From NCBI GenBank assembly GCA_958496175.1, contig OY292280.1:1612001-1676000 (forward strand): a stretch of 64,000 nt of DNA. Reading direction: 5' to 3'. Of the stretch, positions 46,336-58,169 are shown in pieces. This stretch comes from Sisyra terminalis (lineage: Eukaryota; Arthropoda; Insecta; Neuroptera; Sisyridae). The translations under genes and the position numbers were made by a program. The notes beneath the pieces were generated by a model, which worked only from the letters and a program-made list of their open reading frames with translations, ran no database searches and had not been told where the DNA came from. Within the stretch, counting starts at the first letter, position 1. Each line of letters opens with the position of its first letter.

Positions 46336-47615
46336 ATTTCAGATCTTCTTCATTCTTTTTTCTTGGAACATCTCAATTTCCTTTCACAACTTCCACTCTG
46401 GACATTTTTCCTCTGAAAATATGACCCAACTAGTAAGGTTTTCTTTTCATTATAACATAGAAGAAATATATTTTTTTATAGTTTATCAAGGAACACAATT
46501 TTAAACAATTTTCTTGGTATTAGAAAAATTTTAAAATTAAATTTTTATGAAACCATATTTTTTTTAATATTTCATCTTACACAAATCGTAAGTGTAAGTT
46601 CACTTGGAAATATGAAGCATAGCGGAAATGTTTAAAACATTCTCCTGATTAAAAATTAAAATGTAATTAAAACATACCGCAAATAATAAACTCATTTTCA
46701 TTAATTAACAGTTGAATAATTAATGCATTAATTAAGATATTTCTATTTTAAATATTACAAGTTATTACTAAGAAAAAAGTTTTACAGCGTTAGATGCATG
46801 GGTGAGCAGTTCTGCAGATATATGCATTTAGATGAATCAAGAATTCACTTAAAAAAAAAAAGAATCATGAAGAACTATGCAAAGATGCCCAGGGGCGTAC
46901 GGTTAATGGAAGCTGTACAAGTACCGCATTGCTAGTGCTTGTACATTCTACAAAATAAGTAAATAACCATCTACATATCCTTAGAAAGATTTTGCAAATA
47001 TGTGTAAGTAATATAGGAAAATAATTCTGATATCGAGGCAATGATATCAAAAACATTTGCCTATGGGGCATTCCACGTGAAGCGGACAACGAAAAAAAAG
47101 TGATGTACTGAAATTTGTTCATATTCGGCATAATTATACTTCTAGTAAGTATGAATGTGGACACAAAATATTTTTTTCGAATGATGATTATTTGCCAAGT
47201 TATACGCTTCTAAAGAATTGTCGATTTTTGAAATTCGTATTTTATGAAAAAAAATTTTCGTCTTAAAATTTTTTTTTAAAAATATTAAATATGGCGGTTT
47301 ATATAGAAAATTAATTATTCTTTCTAAATAAAAAATAAAACTGGACATTTTTATTTTTTTTAATATACAAAACCGGAAGTAAAATTTTCAAACCTGAATT
47401 TTAGTACGTTCGACCATTTTGATTTTTTATTTTTTTATTTCAAAATATAGCCTAAAGTACACTTATGATACACCAGAAGTTGCATAATGAGATCTGCAAT
47501 AGTTTATAAGATACAGGAATTAAAGTACACACGTGTCGTACTCAAGCTTCCTTAGGTCAACTAGTTTACGCGATATAACACTAAAACACTGTAATAATTA
47601 TATTTTCTATCCTAC
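46336..47615. other. No gene seen; probable transposon debris
   Basis: GCCCAGGGGCGTACGG near 46890 and GGGGCATTCCACGTGAAGCG near 47065 look like element ends, but no partner ends were found. Confidence 0.35.
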
Positions 47616-47819
47616 TTAACCCCATGTTAAACTTAAACTTTCATTTCCCCTCAATTTTCCAAGTGATCGTACCCCTTCCACAGCATATTTGTACAAAATT
47701 ATTCTAATTGTTTTAACGAAGAGAGGAGAGAATATATTTTGTACAAATTTGCTGTGGAAGGAGTACGATCACTTGGAAAATTGAGGGGAAATGAAAGTTT
47801 AAGTTTAACATGGGGTTAA
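47616..47819. mobile_element. Near-perfect palindromic TTAA MITE
   Basis: TTAA at 47616-47619 and 47816-47819. Arms of about 85 bp start CCCCATGTTAAACTTAAAC and differ at only a few positions, with a loop of about 25 bp. piggyBac-type by target duplication. Confidence 0.85.
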
Positions 47820-48494
47820 CAATAGAATGCCGCGATAACGCATAAGAACTACTGCATGAAGAACTACCGACACGGAAATGTATCAAAAACCATTCTATTG
47901 AAGTAGATATCCATAAAAATATGATGTTAATAATAAAATCATTACGAGGACAAAAGTAACATATTACTTTTGTACCCTAGGGGGCTATATTACTTTTGTA
48001 CCCATTCTCATTTTTAATAAAACGTGTAACATAACCTTAAAATGAAACGTGCTGGACAAAAATGAATTTAAACAATATACAATTTAACTAATCAAGAATG
48101 GATATGCAAATTCGGATTACTATGATCCTTTTACGACTATGTAAACAATAAATAAGAAAATCTCGAAAGACTTACTTTTGGCTCGTTAAAACACATTACT
48201 TCTTATTATATAACCTAACAATGCACTGCGCACGCGTCGACTTAATGCGTTTGAGGGGGGTGCTCTAGGCTATCACCAGAGGGCAGCAAAACGATGTTCG
48301 CCGATTGGATAAACCTAGAAAGCATTTGTTACTATCGACCCGCCGTTACTTTTGTACCTGGTCTCCCTTATGTCGTATGTGTGAGGAGGAAAATAATCAA
48401 AATGTCACCCTCATCTCAGTGTATTCCTCCCCCCCCTCAAATGCGCAGTAAAAACAAAATTATAAATTTTCCCTCTTTTTAATTCTAAATTCCT
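47820..48494. other. Possible MITE remnants, no gene
   Basis: ACAAAAGTAAC and its inverse GTTACTTTTGTAC recur at 47952, 47965, 47992 and 48350, suggesting a decayed inverted-repeat element. Confidence 0.3.
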
Positions 48495-48790
48495 TTAAGC
48501 TGGAGACTTTAACGCTAAATCTCCAGTTAAGGAGTCCAGACTAATATCATCAAGAGGAAGACAACTTTTCCCAGTAATTTACTATCAAAACCTCTAATAC
48601 ACCTCAGTCGGTTCCCCAGTGTAACTTTGGAATGTACATAGCACGGAAAAACCGATTTCATCTAAAACCCTAAACCAAAGCAGTAAAGGATTCTGGATAA
48701 CTGAAGAAATAGAAAAATGTGAAGAAATCGTGAACCATCTCGATAGTATGTTTCCAAACGAATCATTTCTGGATCACCCAGTGATCTATT
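48495..48790 (+). pseudogene. Jockey-like LINE endonuclease fragment, broken
   Basis: The plus-strand translation shows AGDFNAKSPV, then SRLISSRGRQLFPVI, matching the apurinic endonuclease domain (GDFNAKH, then GR-x-L) of Jockey-clade elements. After frame changes it reads FWITEEIEKCEEIVNHLDSM, the region C-terminal to the endonuclease. Stops occur throughout. It may belong to the same LINE family as the RT fragment at 20.4 kb, but the two do not overlap. Confidence 0.75.
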
Positions 48791-48899
48791 ACTAAAAATC
48801 TCAAAAATTTAAAAAGCTGTTGTATAGTTTTAAATTTTAAGTCTTATTTTTTGTATACAGACTATTGCCTCCATTGTTCCCTCATAACGATTTTATAAT

Positions 48900-48970
48900 T
48901 TTGTAAAGTTGGATTAATATATAGGCTAGGGACCATACCGGTTCGATTCCTACCAAATAAAATAAAAAGC
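48900..48970 (+). repeat. SINE/LINE-type tail with RNA polymerase III B-box
   Basis: The segment reads GTAAAGTTGGATTAATATA, then GGTTCGATTCC (a perfect B-box) and CTACCAAATAAAATAAAA. The same tail, decayed, occurs at 23085-23160 (inverted), 35990-36050, 59200-59265 and 61435-61500 (inverted) inside other repeats. Confidence 0.5.
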
Positions 48971-50160
48971 AAGAAAAAAATCAATTAAGGTGAGTTGGGA
49001 GAATGCGAATATGATACTGGGGTGGGAGGTCAGTACATTCAATAAGGTTTAGAACCATTGTTTTAGAGTGCAGGGCAGTGGAATTCGTAGTAGAGGTCTT
49101 CAGATTAAGAGATGAAGATACCTTAAAGGTAACTAATTTTTGTCTACCGATTTTCATACTGAATCAGTCATTGAAAAGTCCTGGATTCAAGTTTATATGG
49201 AATATTTTTATCGAAATTAGCAAAGGATTAAAATGGATATAAATTTGATTTCCAGTGTTTCCAAAACTATCACGTTTCGTGCATTACGAGTGAAACAAAT
49301 TTCGTAAGAGATTTGTTCCGAAAAATTTATGTATTTGCAATTGAATTATGAAACTAGCAAAAGTTTCCTCTAATTTGAAATGCAATTATTCTGATAGTAT
49401 TACAGTATCTATAATATTTGAAACAAAGTTTTTCGCCATCCGTAATTAGGATAATTCAATTTCTCTAGTGGTCAAGATAAATTTTCCTATTTGCTCAATG
49501 CAGAAAATGCACGCGGAAACTTCTAAACCGATAATAAATTGTGGAAAATGGCTTTAATCCATTCGGTGGAGGATACTTATAATTAATCATAAAAGGCTTA
49601 ACAGATCATGGGTGCATTTAAAATGCATTCGCATAATCCATTTTGCAAATTTCATTCTGATAAATCTTACTTTTTCATTCCAATGGAAAATTGATTAGTG
49701 TAGAATTAATGCAAACGGGAAAATAATAAGACCCCAATCCGGCATATTGTTATTACATGGAAATTATACCAACGATCATTAGTGGCAGATAATTAATTCA
49801 ATCGGCTCGTTAAAAATTCAACGCAACAAAATTATTTCGAATCCGATATTAAAATGAAAATGTTAATGAGAAATATATTCATTTTAAAATTATTATGAAT
49901 AACTGGTGTTTTATTTAGCTCTGGGCTTGGTATAGTGCTTTATCGAACAAATATTCACAGTCTGTCAATAAATATGAGTCAAATCATATCATAAACCCAT
50001 CAATATTAAATTAAATTCAGGTCAATATTACTACAAAAAAATCGAGTTTACGAGCGTATTGAAGAGTTCCAAAATTTGTCCCCTTGGAGAACAAAAACTG
50101 TGGATAGATATAAATAAAGCAACTTTATAAATGAGACACAATTCAGTTTCCAAATTCAAA
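48971..50160. other. Unique sequence, no gene seen
   Basis: No splice-bounded frame and no repeat motif shared with the rest of the window. Confidence 0.4.
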
Positions 50161-50184
50161 AATGTCTTCCAACTATGAGAGTAG

Positions 50185-51570
50185 TAAAATTATTAAAAAA
50201 AATTTAAGAGACCTTTTTTGCAGACCATTTGATTATCTACAAAAATATATACAAGTTTGGCTCAAAATATACACTTATTTGTTGATAAGTTACAAAAATC
50301 CAAAGTCAAAAAATCCAATTATAAAAATTGATCACTGCTTATGGCTCGATTAGGACGAAACGGTTGCTTTGATGACAACTTCCATTCTTACCTTTTTTGT
50401 AGAGCATTTAATATAATTTAAAAGTATACAAAAATTTGGCTCCAAATATCAATCAATTCGTTTACAAGTTATAAAATTTCAAAGTTAAAAAATCATATCG
50501 TAAAAACAGGCCCCTCTTTAAAACTCGTTTATTAGGTAACGGTTGGACTGACGAAAATTTACTTTCTAATCTTTTTTGTAGAGCATTCAATTTACTTTAA
50601 TAAATTATACAAATTTTGCTCTAATATTTGACGATTTCTATATTAGCTACAAAATTCCAAAGGGAAAAATTCAAATCGTAAGAATAAATCAATGTTCATG
50701 GAACGATTGTAGTAAAATGGTTGGTTTGATGACAATTTCCATTCTTACCTTTTTTATAGAGCATTTAATTTAGATCAAAAATATATACAAATTTTCCATT
50801 AAATCAATACGTTTATTAGTTACAAAACTGAAATTTAAAAAATTCAAATCGTGAAAATACATTACTGATTAAGGCTCAATTATTTGGAAATGGTTAGTCT
50901 GACAAAAATGTACTTTCTTACTTTTTTTGTAGACCATTAATTTTGCTTTAAAATCATTCAAAAGTTTTGGTATGAATATTAATACGTTCATTAATTACAA
51001 AAGTTCGATGGTATGATATCTAATCGTAAAAAAAATATCACTGTTTAAGGCTCGGTTAGAAGGAAACGGTTGCTTTAACGAAAATTTACTATGAGATCTT
51101 TTTTGTAGATCATTTAATTTCGTTCAAAAATAAGTACAAATTTTGCTCCAAATATTGATCAATTCGTTTATTAGTTTCAAAATTCTAAAATGAAAATATC
51201 AAATTGAAGAAATAGATCACTGTTTCAAGCTTGATTACAACGAAACGGTTGGTCTGCTGGAAATTTACAATCCTACCATTTTTGTAGAACAATTAGTTTA
51301 CTTCAACAAGATATACGAATTTTTCTCCAAAAATTTACCTATTTGTTCAATAGTTACAGAACTTGAAAATTAAAAAATCAAATTGTAAAATGATATCACT
51401 GTTTATGGCTACATTATTTGAAAATGGTTGTTCTGATCGAAATTTACAATCTAATCTTTTTTGTAGAACATTTAAAATAATATAATAAAAAAATATTACA
51501 CTAATTATCTATCAATTGCCTCATTAATTATAAAGTTCCAAAGAAATAACGGGCTGCAATTGTTGATTTG
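50185..51570. repeat. Satellite-like array, about 177-bp units, eight copies
   Basis: CTTTTTTGTAGA variants occur at about 50212, 50391, 50573, 50749, 50927, 51098, 51278 and 51456. Unit layout is the same as at 23575-24540. Confidence 0.85.
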
Positions 51571-51689
51571 ATAAAAAAATATTTGACTACTCTGATGTAA
51601 AGAACCATTTCAGAATAGATGATACTGAAGAGAAAAATTCAACCACGCGGGAGACTAAATTTGGCGTTCAATCAAAAAGTATTTTTTAA

Positions 51690-52215
51690 TAGTATCTTGA
51701 TACTAGATTAGTTACTGTTTCCGAAAAAAAAAGTTTCCGAAGTTTATTTGGGTATCTAGTTACTATTATCAAAAGAAGGAACCCTAATACTCCTCTTAAG
51801 TTACTATTTAAGATACTTAAAAATATAGTTTTTAGTTACTTTCTATATACTAAGTTTCGTTACTTATTAAGTAACTAAAATATTACTTATCTTTATTTAT
51901 TTAGGATAACATAAAGTATGAATGTCTAATCTCCTGTAAACACAACTAATGTGAAAAACGATAGAAGGTTAGTATATGAATAGGATAGTATCAAATCTCT
52001 CGGTATCTCGGTATCTAAGTGACTTAGTATCTAAGATACTATTTTTGGTATATAATACGAGTTTAGATCCTTTTAGAAAGTATTATCGATGATAATAATT
52101 ACTTTTTACCAAAAAATAAAAGAATCATGATACAGTATCCTAGATACTAAAAAATTACTAGGTTACTTGAAAGTAACTAAGGTACTATTTTCTGGTGACT
52201 GATTGTTAAAGTAAA
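51690..52215. repeat. Region saturated with AGTAACT / AGATACT words
   Basis: Scrambled low-order repeats such as AGTATCTAAGATACT and AAGTAACTAAGGTACT in both orientations, without a fixed period. Confidence 0.6.
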
Positions 52216-53590
52216 TGTTCAAATTTGATCGAAGAGTGGGAATATTTAATTGATGTGCTCCTGAATTCCTGACAATCTAAACTTCCTCATACCATAAAAT
52301 TTAAACTATTTAAAACCCCAACCACGATAATATTTGGAAACCGCGGGGATAAATTTGGGGACCTTCAAAAAAACGAAGATATTTCTAAGATTTTTTTTTC
52401 GGTTGTTCATTACTTGGAATTTTTGTGAATCCGTGAATTATATGAAAATGGATTCCGCCAGAGATAATTCAAGCGTCGATAAATATTTGGGGTTAAAAAA
52501 GGCCTTAAATTTCCCCCACGGTCGTAAAAACTTCTTGTGATATAATGAATGACTATACCACATTAGTGTTAATGAGTCGGAGTCATTTAATTTATGTAAA
52601 ACTTTGTTGTATTAGGGAAGGTAAGTGTCATGACATTAATCCAGGAATCAAAACATATGTGGCACATGTATTGAGTGAAATATGGGCGTACAGGGAAAGT
52701 GACGTCATTAAATCTTTTTTTATTTTCAAGACTTCACCATTAAGATTTATTGATATGTAGGTGTATGTCTTTGATTTTTTTTCTCTCTTCGTCTCTTTTC
52801 AACATTGTGTTCCCTCCTTGTCTTCCCCAACTTTTTGCGTTTATCGTAAAAACTTCATAAACGGGAAGAAAAAAAACAACTTCATGAACAAAATGTAAAT
52901 TATAGGGATGTATAGGAACACGCACCACGCACTTGGGAACACGTGTATAAAATATTCGTGATATTCCACGTGCGGAATACGTGTCATGTGTACCATTTAC
53001 CGGATGACTCAATACTTTCTGGATCACAATAGGCTGCGTTGGCACTCTAATTGATTTACTGCGAATGTATTGGGGTAGTATTAATATTTCATATTTCATC
53101 TCAAGAACAAAGAATAAATCGGATTAGAGTACAAAAAAAAATACGAATCCAACTCCCACAAGTCTCGGTAGTATATAGGCTTCATTCCGTCGTTTCCAGG
53201 AAGATACGGGGCTGGGAAATGCGAAGTGGTATAAACGATTTTCTCAATAATAAGCTGCACCAATTCTCAAATTTCTTTCCAACTTTATTTTGGCTCAAAT
53301 CATTTAATAAATATAACATTTCCACATTTCCACAAATCCACTTGGTAGGATCAGGTCCTACTGGTTAATTTATGCGGTTGTTTTCTCTTTCGGGATAAAT
53401 CCTACTATTTTATTAAGCAACCCATTCACATAAACGAGAACAACGTACAACTAAAAACGTGGTCCAATTTAAAAATCACCTGGTTCAAGAGTTCAACAAC
53501 AGAAGAATCTTTTGGGTATAAAACTTACACTATACCTCCGAAAGCAGTTACTATAATTAAACAGTACGCTATATATTTATACAGATCGGT
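52216..53590. other. Mostly unique, no gene supported
   Basis: A 119-codon minus-strand frame at 52740-53099 has no family match or splice sites. CACGTG-type words cluster at 52917-52990. Confidence 0.35.
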
Positions 53591-53595
53591 GATTT

Positions 53596-53700
53596 GCTAG
53601 GCCCTCGGCTAATCCGGCACCCCCTGTAATCCGACATGGTCTATTATGTATTATGTATTGAATATTTTTTTGAAAATCTTCGCTACACAGAGAGAAAAAA
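53596..53700. repeat. Tigger-type MITE fragment
   Basis: CCCTCGGCTAATCCGGCACC and CTGTAATCCGACATGGTC match 11346-11470 without the terminal bases. Confidence 0.7.
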
Positions 53701-54955
53701 ATACTAAAAATAAAATTACAAAATAACGTAAATTATCATCCAAAATTCAAACCAAAGTTGAACCAAGTCTGTGATAAGGTGGACTTTATTTGGTATCCAA
53801 ATTCCTGCACATGCTTAAGTGTGTTTGACTAGACATTTCCTTCAAGTTTCGATTGGTTAACCGTTTTATATCTAATTATTACAGAATAGACATTAATCAG
53901 ATGAAATGTTAAACTATGACAGCAGTATTGATTTTTTCAAGATGGATTTTTTTTTAAATGATAGGATGTCAAGTTGTCCGAGGAAAAGAAGCAGAAGAGT
54001 TGAAAAAACATTGAAAATTAGTCGAGGAAATATTCTGGATATAGAAGTACCAAAATTGGAGGTAAAATTCTTTTTGGTACACCAATGTGTTTTAGAAACA
54101 AAAAGGAAGTCAATTATATGGTGGCGATTGTATATTTAAAGTTAGAGGATAGTTTCCAGAAAGTGGGCACATGTTGTTTGTTTGGCAAAGCACACGTATT
54201 GGTGGAAGAATTTTTTTGTTCATTTCTGAAAATCGACTTGAAGATTCTAAAAGAGAATATTGTATGTATTAGAGATAAAATCGTATTTATGAGATGTCAT
54301 TAATGAGAAGTCTCATTTGGTGAGCATCTGGTTTGACCGTTTTTACGAGGGTCGAAGGGCTGCCGCCCCCGCAGGGACGGCAGGTCCGCCGGGCATCTTC
54401 GCTGACCCAAAAGACAATCCGGGAAGAACGCATATTTAACCATCATTAACAGACCATTGAGTGCACGAAATTGCCTTTGTGCAAATTCCGTCTTTTACTC
54501 TTTCTTCTGGAAATGAAAAGTTGACAATAACAAAGATTTATTCTGAGCTTTTGTTATAGCATTGCTCGCATACGCCAGTTGGAAGATGAAACGAATTTCT
54601 TTTTCCTTTTGTCATCTCACTTACACTTGTCTGGCATTCGCCTCTCTTTTTTCTCTATTTGTTTTACTTGCGCTTTTCACATGTGGAATGCAAAGGAAAT
54701 TTTGATTAATTTATTCTATGTTAATTTTATTGATGTTCACGTTTTGTATGAAATTTTACAACCGGGACCCGCCTAGAATATCCCATTAAAATATCCCATA
54801 CCTTGTGTTTTAATGGATCTATTCCTCCTAATCCCACCCACACATTCTTTTACATACACTCCTCCAGCTAATTATTTCATCATTTCGCATATAAAAATCC
54901 GAAAATACTTTTCTTCCAAACCAAAACCACCTTCTTACCTCCAAAACTAAAACTA
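53701..54955. other. No gene supported; contains a GC-rich patch
   Basis: 54345-54415 is strongly GC-rich (GGGCTGCCGCCCCCGCAGGG) within AT-rich DNA. Frames at 53906 and 54085 are open but unrecognised. Confidence 0.35.
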
Positions 54956-55182
54956 CAGTAGACCCCCGATAATCCGGCCTTCGACTAATCTGACACCCCC
55001 TGTAATCCGACATGGCCTATTATTTATTATGTATTGAATATTTTTTTGACCATCTTCGCGACACAGAGAGAAAAAAATACTACTTTTAAGAAAATTTTCT
55101 TCATACTATAGGTAAAGCTATTCTTTTGTTTACCTATAATGTAATAACAAATGCTTATAATAAAACAATAGTCCACTGTAAC
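54956..55182. mobile_element. Tigger/pogo-type MITE
   Basis: CAGTAGACCCCCGATAATCC after TA at the left; AGTCCACTG followed by TA at the right. About 227 bp; the interior differs from 11346-11585 in its right half. Confidence 0.7.
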
Positions 55183-56114
55183 TTATACTATTTATACAAT
55201 ATATAAAATATATTGTAACGTACCGTATAATTTATCTTTGTCACACTCATGAGTATACCGTACAAAGAGGAAAAGGATGAAATGTCAAATAATTTAATTT
55301 CAAAATATTGAGCATGTCGGGCATGCTCAGTCACATCATGTAAAACAGACATACTAAAACTTTCTGTTGGACATACCAAATATGGTGAAATAAAACAAAG
55401 CTCAAACAAACACAATCGAACATATGCGCATGTCAATTTAAAAGAAACAAAAATATTCCAAAACGATGTAGAGCAATAGAGTGGAAATACCCTAAGGCTA
55501 TACTTTCTCTTGGCTTGTGTATTATAAATTAGACTTAGTAAAAATCATATTTTAAAATACATTTTTTGACTCTCAGAAAACAAATTTGCCAAAAAATGCA
55601 TTGATTTCGGGTTTAAAATTGCTAAAAAAATTGTATATAGAAATCCATGGGGATTCCTATGTGGTTTCCTATGTGGTTTCCTATATGATTTTCCATGTTC
55701 CTCGAATACAAAAGAGAATAATAGGTCCAATTCCCTCCTCCTTCGCCTCCTACAAAAAACTATGATTTACTTAAGCTAGAACATCCTATCAAAAAAATAC
55801 ACATAGGAATCCATATAAGAATCCATGTGGATTTTTTTGATAGTGTTTTAACTTAAGTGAGAAATATTAAATGATTCGCCCAGTATTTTCCCATAAAAAT
55901 TTATAGGACAACACTATAAATTGCTTGCCAGAATTTTATGTTGAATATTTATTTATTTCAATATATTTTCTTAACGGAGTTCAAAGTTATGTTTATCCTT
56001 CAATGTTAGTTAAACGAATTATCGTCACAAAGGATAATGTCGTTTTCCGCCTCCGTGATAGACGCAGGTTAGTTTAACTGGAATTAAGATATTTTTTTTT
56101 GCAAAGACATTTAA

Positions 56115-56245
56115 AGAGTTAAAATATTTTGTTTATACAATACATAAAATATATTGTGATCCAAATGATGTATTGCCCAGATACGTATTTCGATTGCCAA
56201 GCAATCCTCTTCAGTGGTTATCAAGTAGGTTGGATCACAAGTGAA
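56115..56245 (-). repeat. Hammerhead arm, shortened
   Basis: Lacks the TTTGAACAGAAGTTCAAA segment. The core on the minus strand reads CTGAAGA, stem II GATTGC/GCAATC, GAAA, ATACGTAT, C. Confidence 0.65.
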
Positions 56246-56574
56246 AATAAGAATTTTAATAGTTTCTATCCATTTTCCTGAGATACTATTGTTTTAGTGA
56301 CCCACAAGTTCTACAAATTTGAGGAATTTGTACTTCTCAAAAAGGTCTATTAACATGTAATTTCCATAGTATCGAGCTCAATACAATAGGGTATTCAACA
56401 AAAATGTGGAAAAGAGGAAGAAACTGCCTATTATGTTCAATCTATTGCCATCTGTTTAGAACCGTTTAGACATGAATTGGGGAACTTCTTTTGGGACCCA
56501 TTGGGTACTTGCTTAAATTTGTGATAGACGCAGGTTAGTTTCACAAGAATTAAATTTTTTTTTGGAGAGATAAT

Positions 56575-56740
56575 TAGAGAGTGAAAATATTTTGTTTATA
56601 CAATATATAAAATATGTTGTGGTTCAAGTGATGTATTGCCCAGCTACATATTTCGATTGCCAAGCAATCCTCCTCAGTGGTCATCAAATAGGTTGGATTG
56701 CTCCGTGACTGTTTTGTGATGATTCACCAATAGTTAATTT
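56575..56740 (-). repeat. Hammerhead arm, shortened, second copy
   Basis: Same shortened arm as 56115-56245, preceded in both by GATAGACGCAGGTTAGTTT, so the two are duplicates 460 bp apart. Core CTGAGGA is retained; stem III is ATATGTAG, mutated. Confidence 0.65.
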
Positions 56741-58169
56741 GTGGAATTTTAGAAAATTAGTATAAATATTTTCGTCAACGAAATGAATCTGAGTTGTAAG
56801 CACATCAGTATTAAAATTGCCAGGGTGTAGAAATGTTCTTGAATAAAATATATTTGTGGTACAGTAATTTTTATCTCTTAAATAGAAAATCTCTCATAAT
56901 TTGTTCCGTCCGCCCTCAATTCACAACGAAGGAAGATTAAGGTCTCTGAAATTCGTAGAAATGAAGCCGCAGAAAGAACCTTTGAGAATTAAAAATGTTT
57001 CCTCTGTTAAAATCGTTAAATGAGATTAAATGTTTTTTTCTCGAAATTAAATTCCATCCTCTAGCGTTCTTAACATCTTAACAGTGTATTGTTTGTTATC
57101 GATTTATTATTTCGATGAATTGATTTTGATGTTTCCAGGGAGGAGAATGAGGGGATGGAAACGTAACATTTAAATAATGCCACTCCAACTACTGTTCCTT
57201 ACACAAATTAATTCATTTCCGAAATGTTTGTGCCGTTTTGCCAATGGAAATAAAAGGGGTGCTGGGAAAATACAGCGCACGTATCGTTCGGTTTATTTTC
57301 CCCAAATTTCTTACATCCCCCACCCGGAATTCTGGCATTAAAAAATTCCTTCACACGAAAAGGAAAGAAGGACGACAAGTGCGAGGATCTCAAGCCATTA
57401 TTCCCTTCCATAAATCACACTTGACACATCAAATAAATTATATTATTACAATTGTTTGTTTCTACCCTTAAAATCAACGTGACAAAAAACAAAAAAAAAA
57501 AGGGGAAAAATGAAAAGCAATTTTTTCCTCGTTCGTTTCATTTTGGATTGTAACCAGGAAATGAAGCAGGATAATAGCACAAAACTGTCCTCGTTTAAAG
57601 TTGATAAAGCGTCCAATGTGTAACTAGGAATTCTTTTCAGTTTACTCGACAGGGATAATCGGGAGGCATCCAACCCTAAACTTGATTATTATCGAATGAA
57701 AATATCAAAGGGATCAGTTCCTCGCTAATTTTTAACGCCCGATCGCGTGCAAAGAACAAAAATTCCCAATCCTTCACAAATCTGCCACATAACACGACGG
57801 ATTCAGTTCACCAAGTATGTACCAGCCGCTTTACTTCATCCCCAATAATTTGGGGTTGATTACAATATTCGAAAAATATTAGATAAACATTGAAGATGTT
57901 TTTAGTAACAACTTTGCGTTGCTATCCTGTGCAGTAGGCTCTAGATTTCAATATTCTTGTTTCACAATAATATTTTTTCAAAATTTGCCTACAATTTCGA
58001 TTTTGTACGCTATTTAACCTTAGTCATAATTGTTTACTATATCCTATTACTTATTAATCCATGAAGAAAAAAATACTTATAATTTGTCAGAAAATTTTCA
58101 ACTCCCCCCCCTAATTCAAATGGGGCAGTGAACTCTGAAGTGAAATCCAAAAATTGATTTTTTCGGATA
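56741..58169. other. Unique sequence, no gene seen
   Basis: Somewhat GC-richer at 57200-57420; chance frames on both strands. Confidence 0.35.

Noticed and set aside
46865..47164. 99-codon minus-strand frame with a hydrophobic stretch
   Set aside because: No homology or splice support; flanking words suggest transposon debris.
48262..48285. CTCF-like site (CACCAGAGGGCAGC)
   Set aside because: A single match to a degenerate core without context; too weak to call, and a similar word is part of the SINE heads.
52740..53099. 119-codon minus-strand frame
   Set aside because: No recognised family; low-complexity Lys/Ile-rich end; no supportive splice sites.
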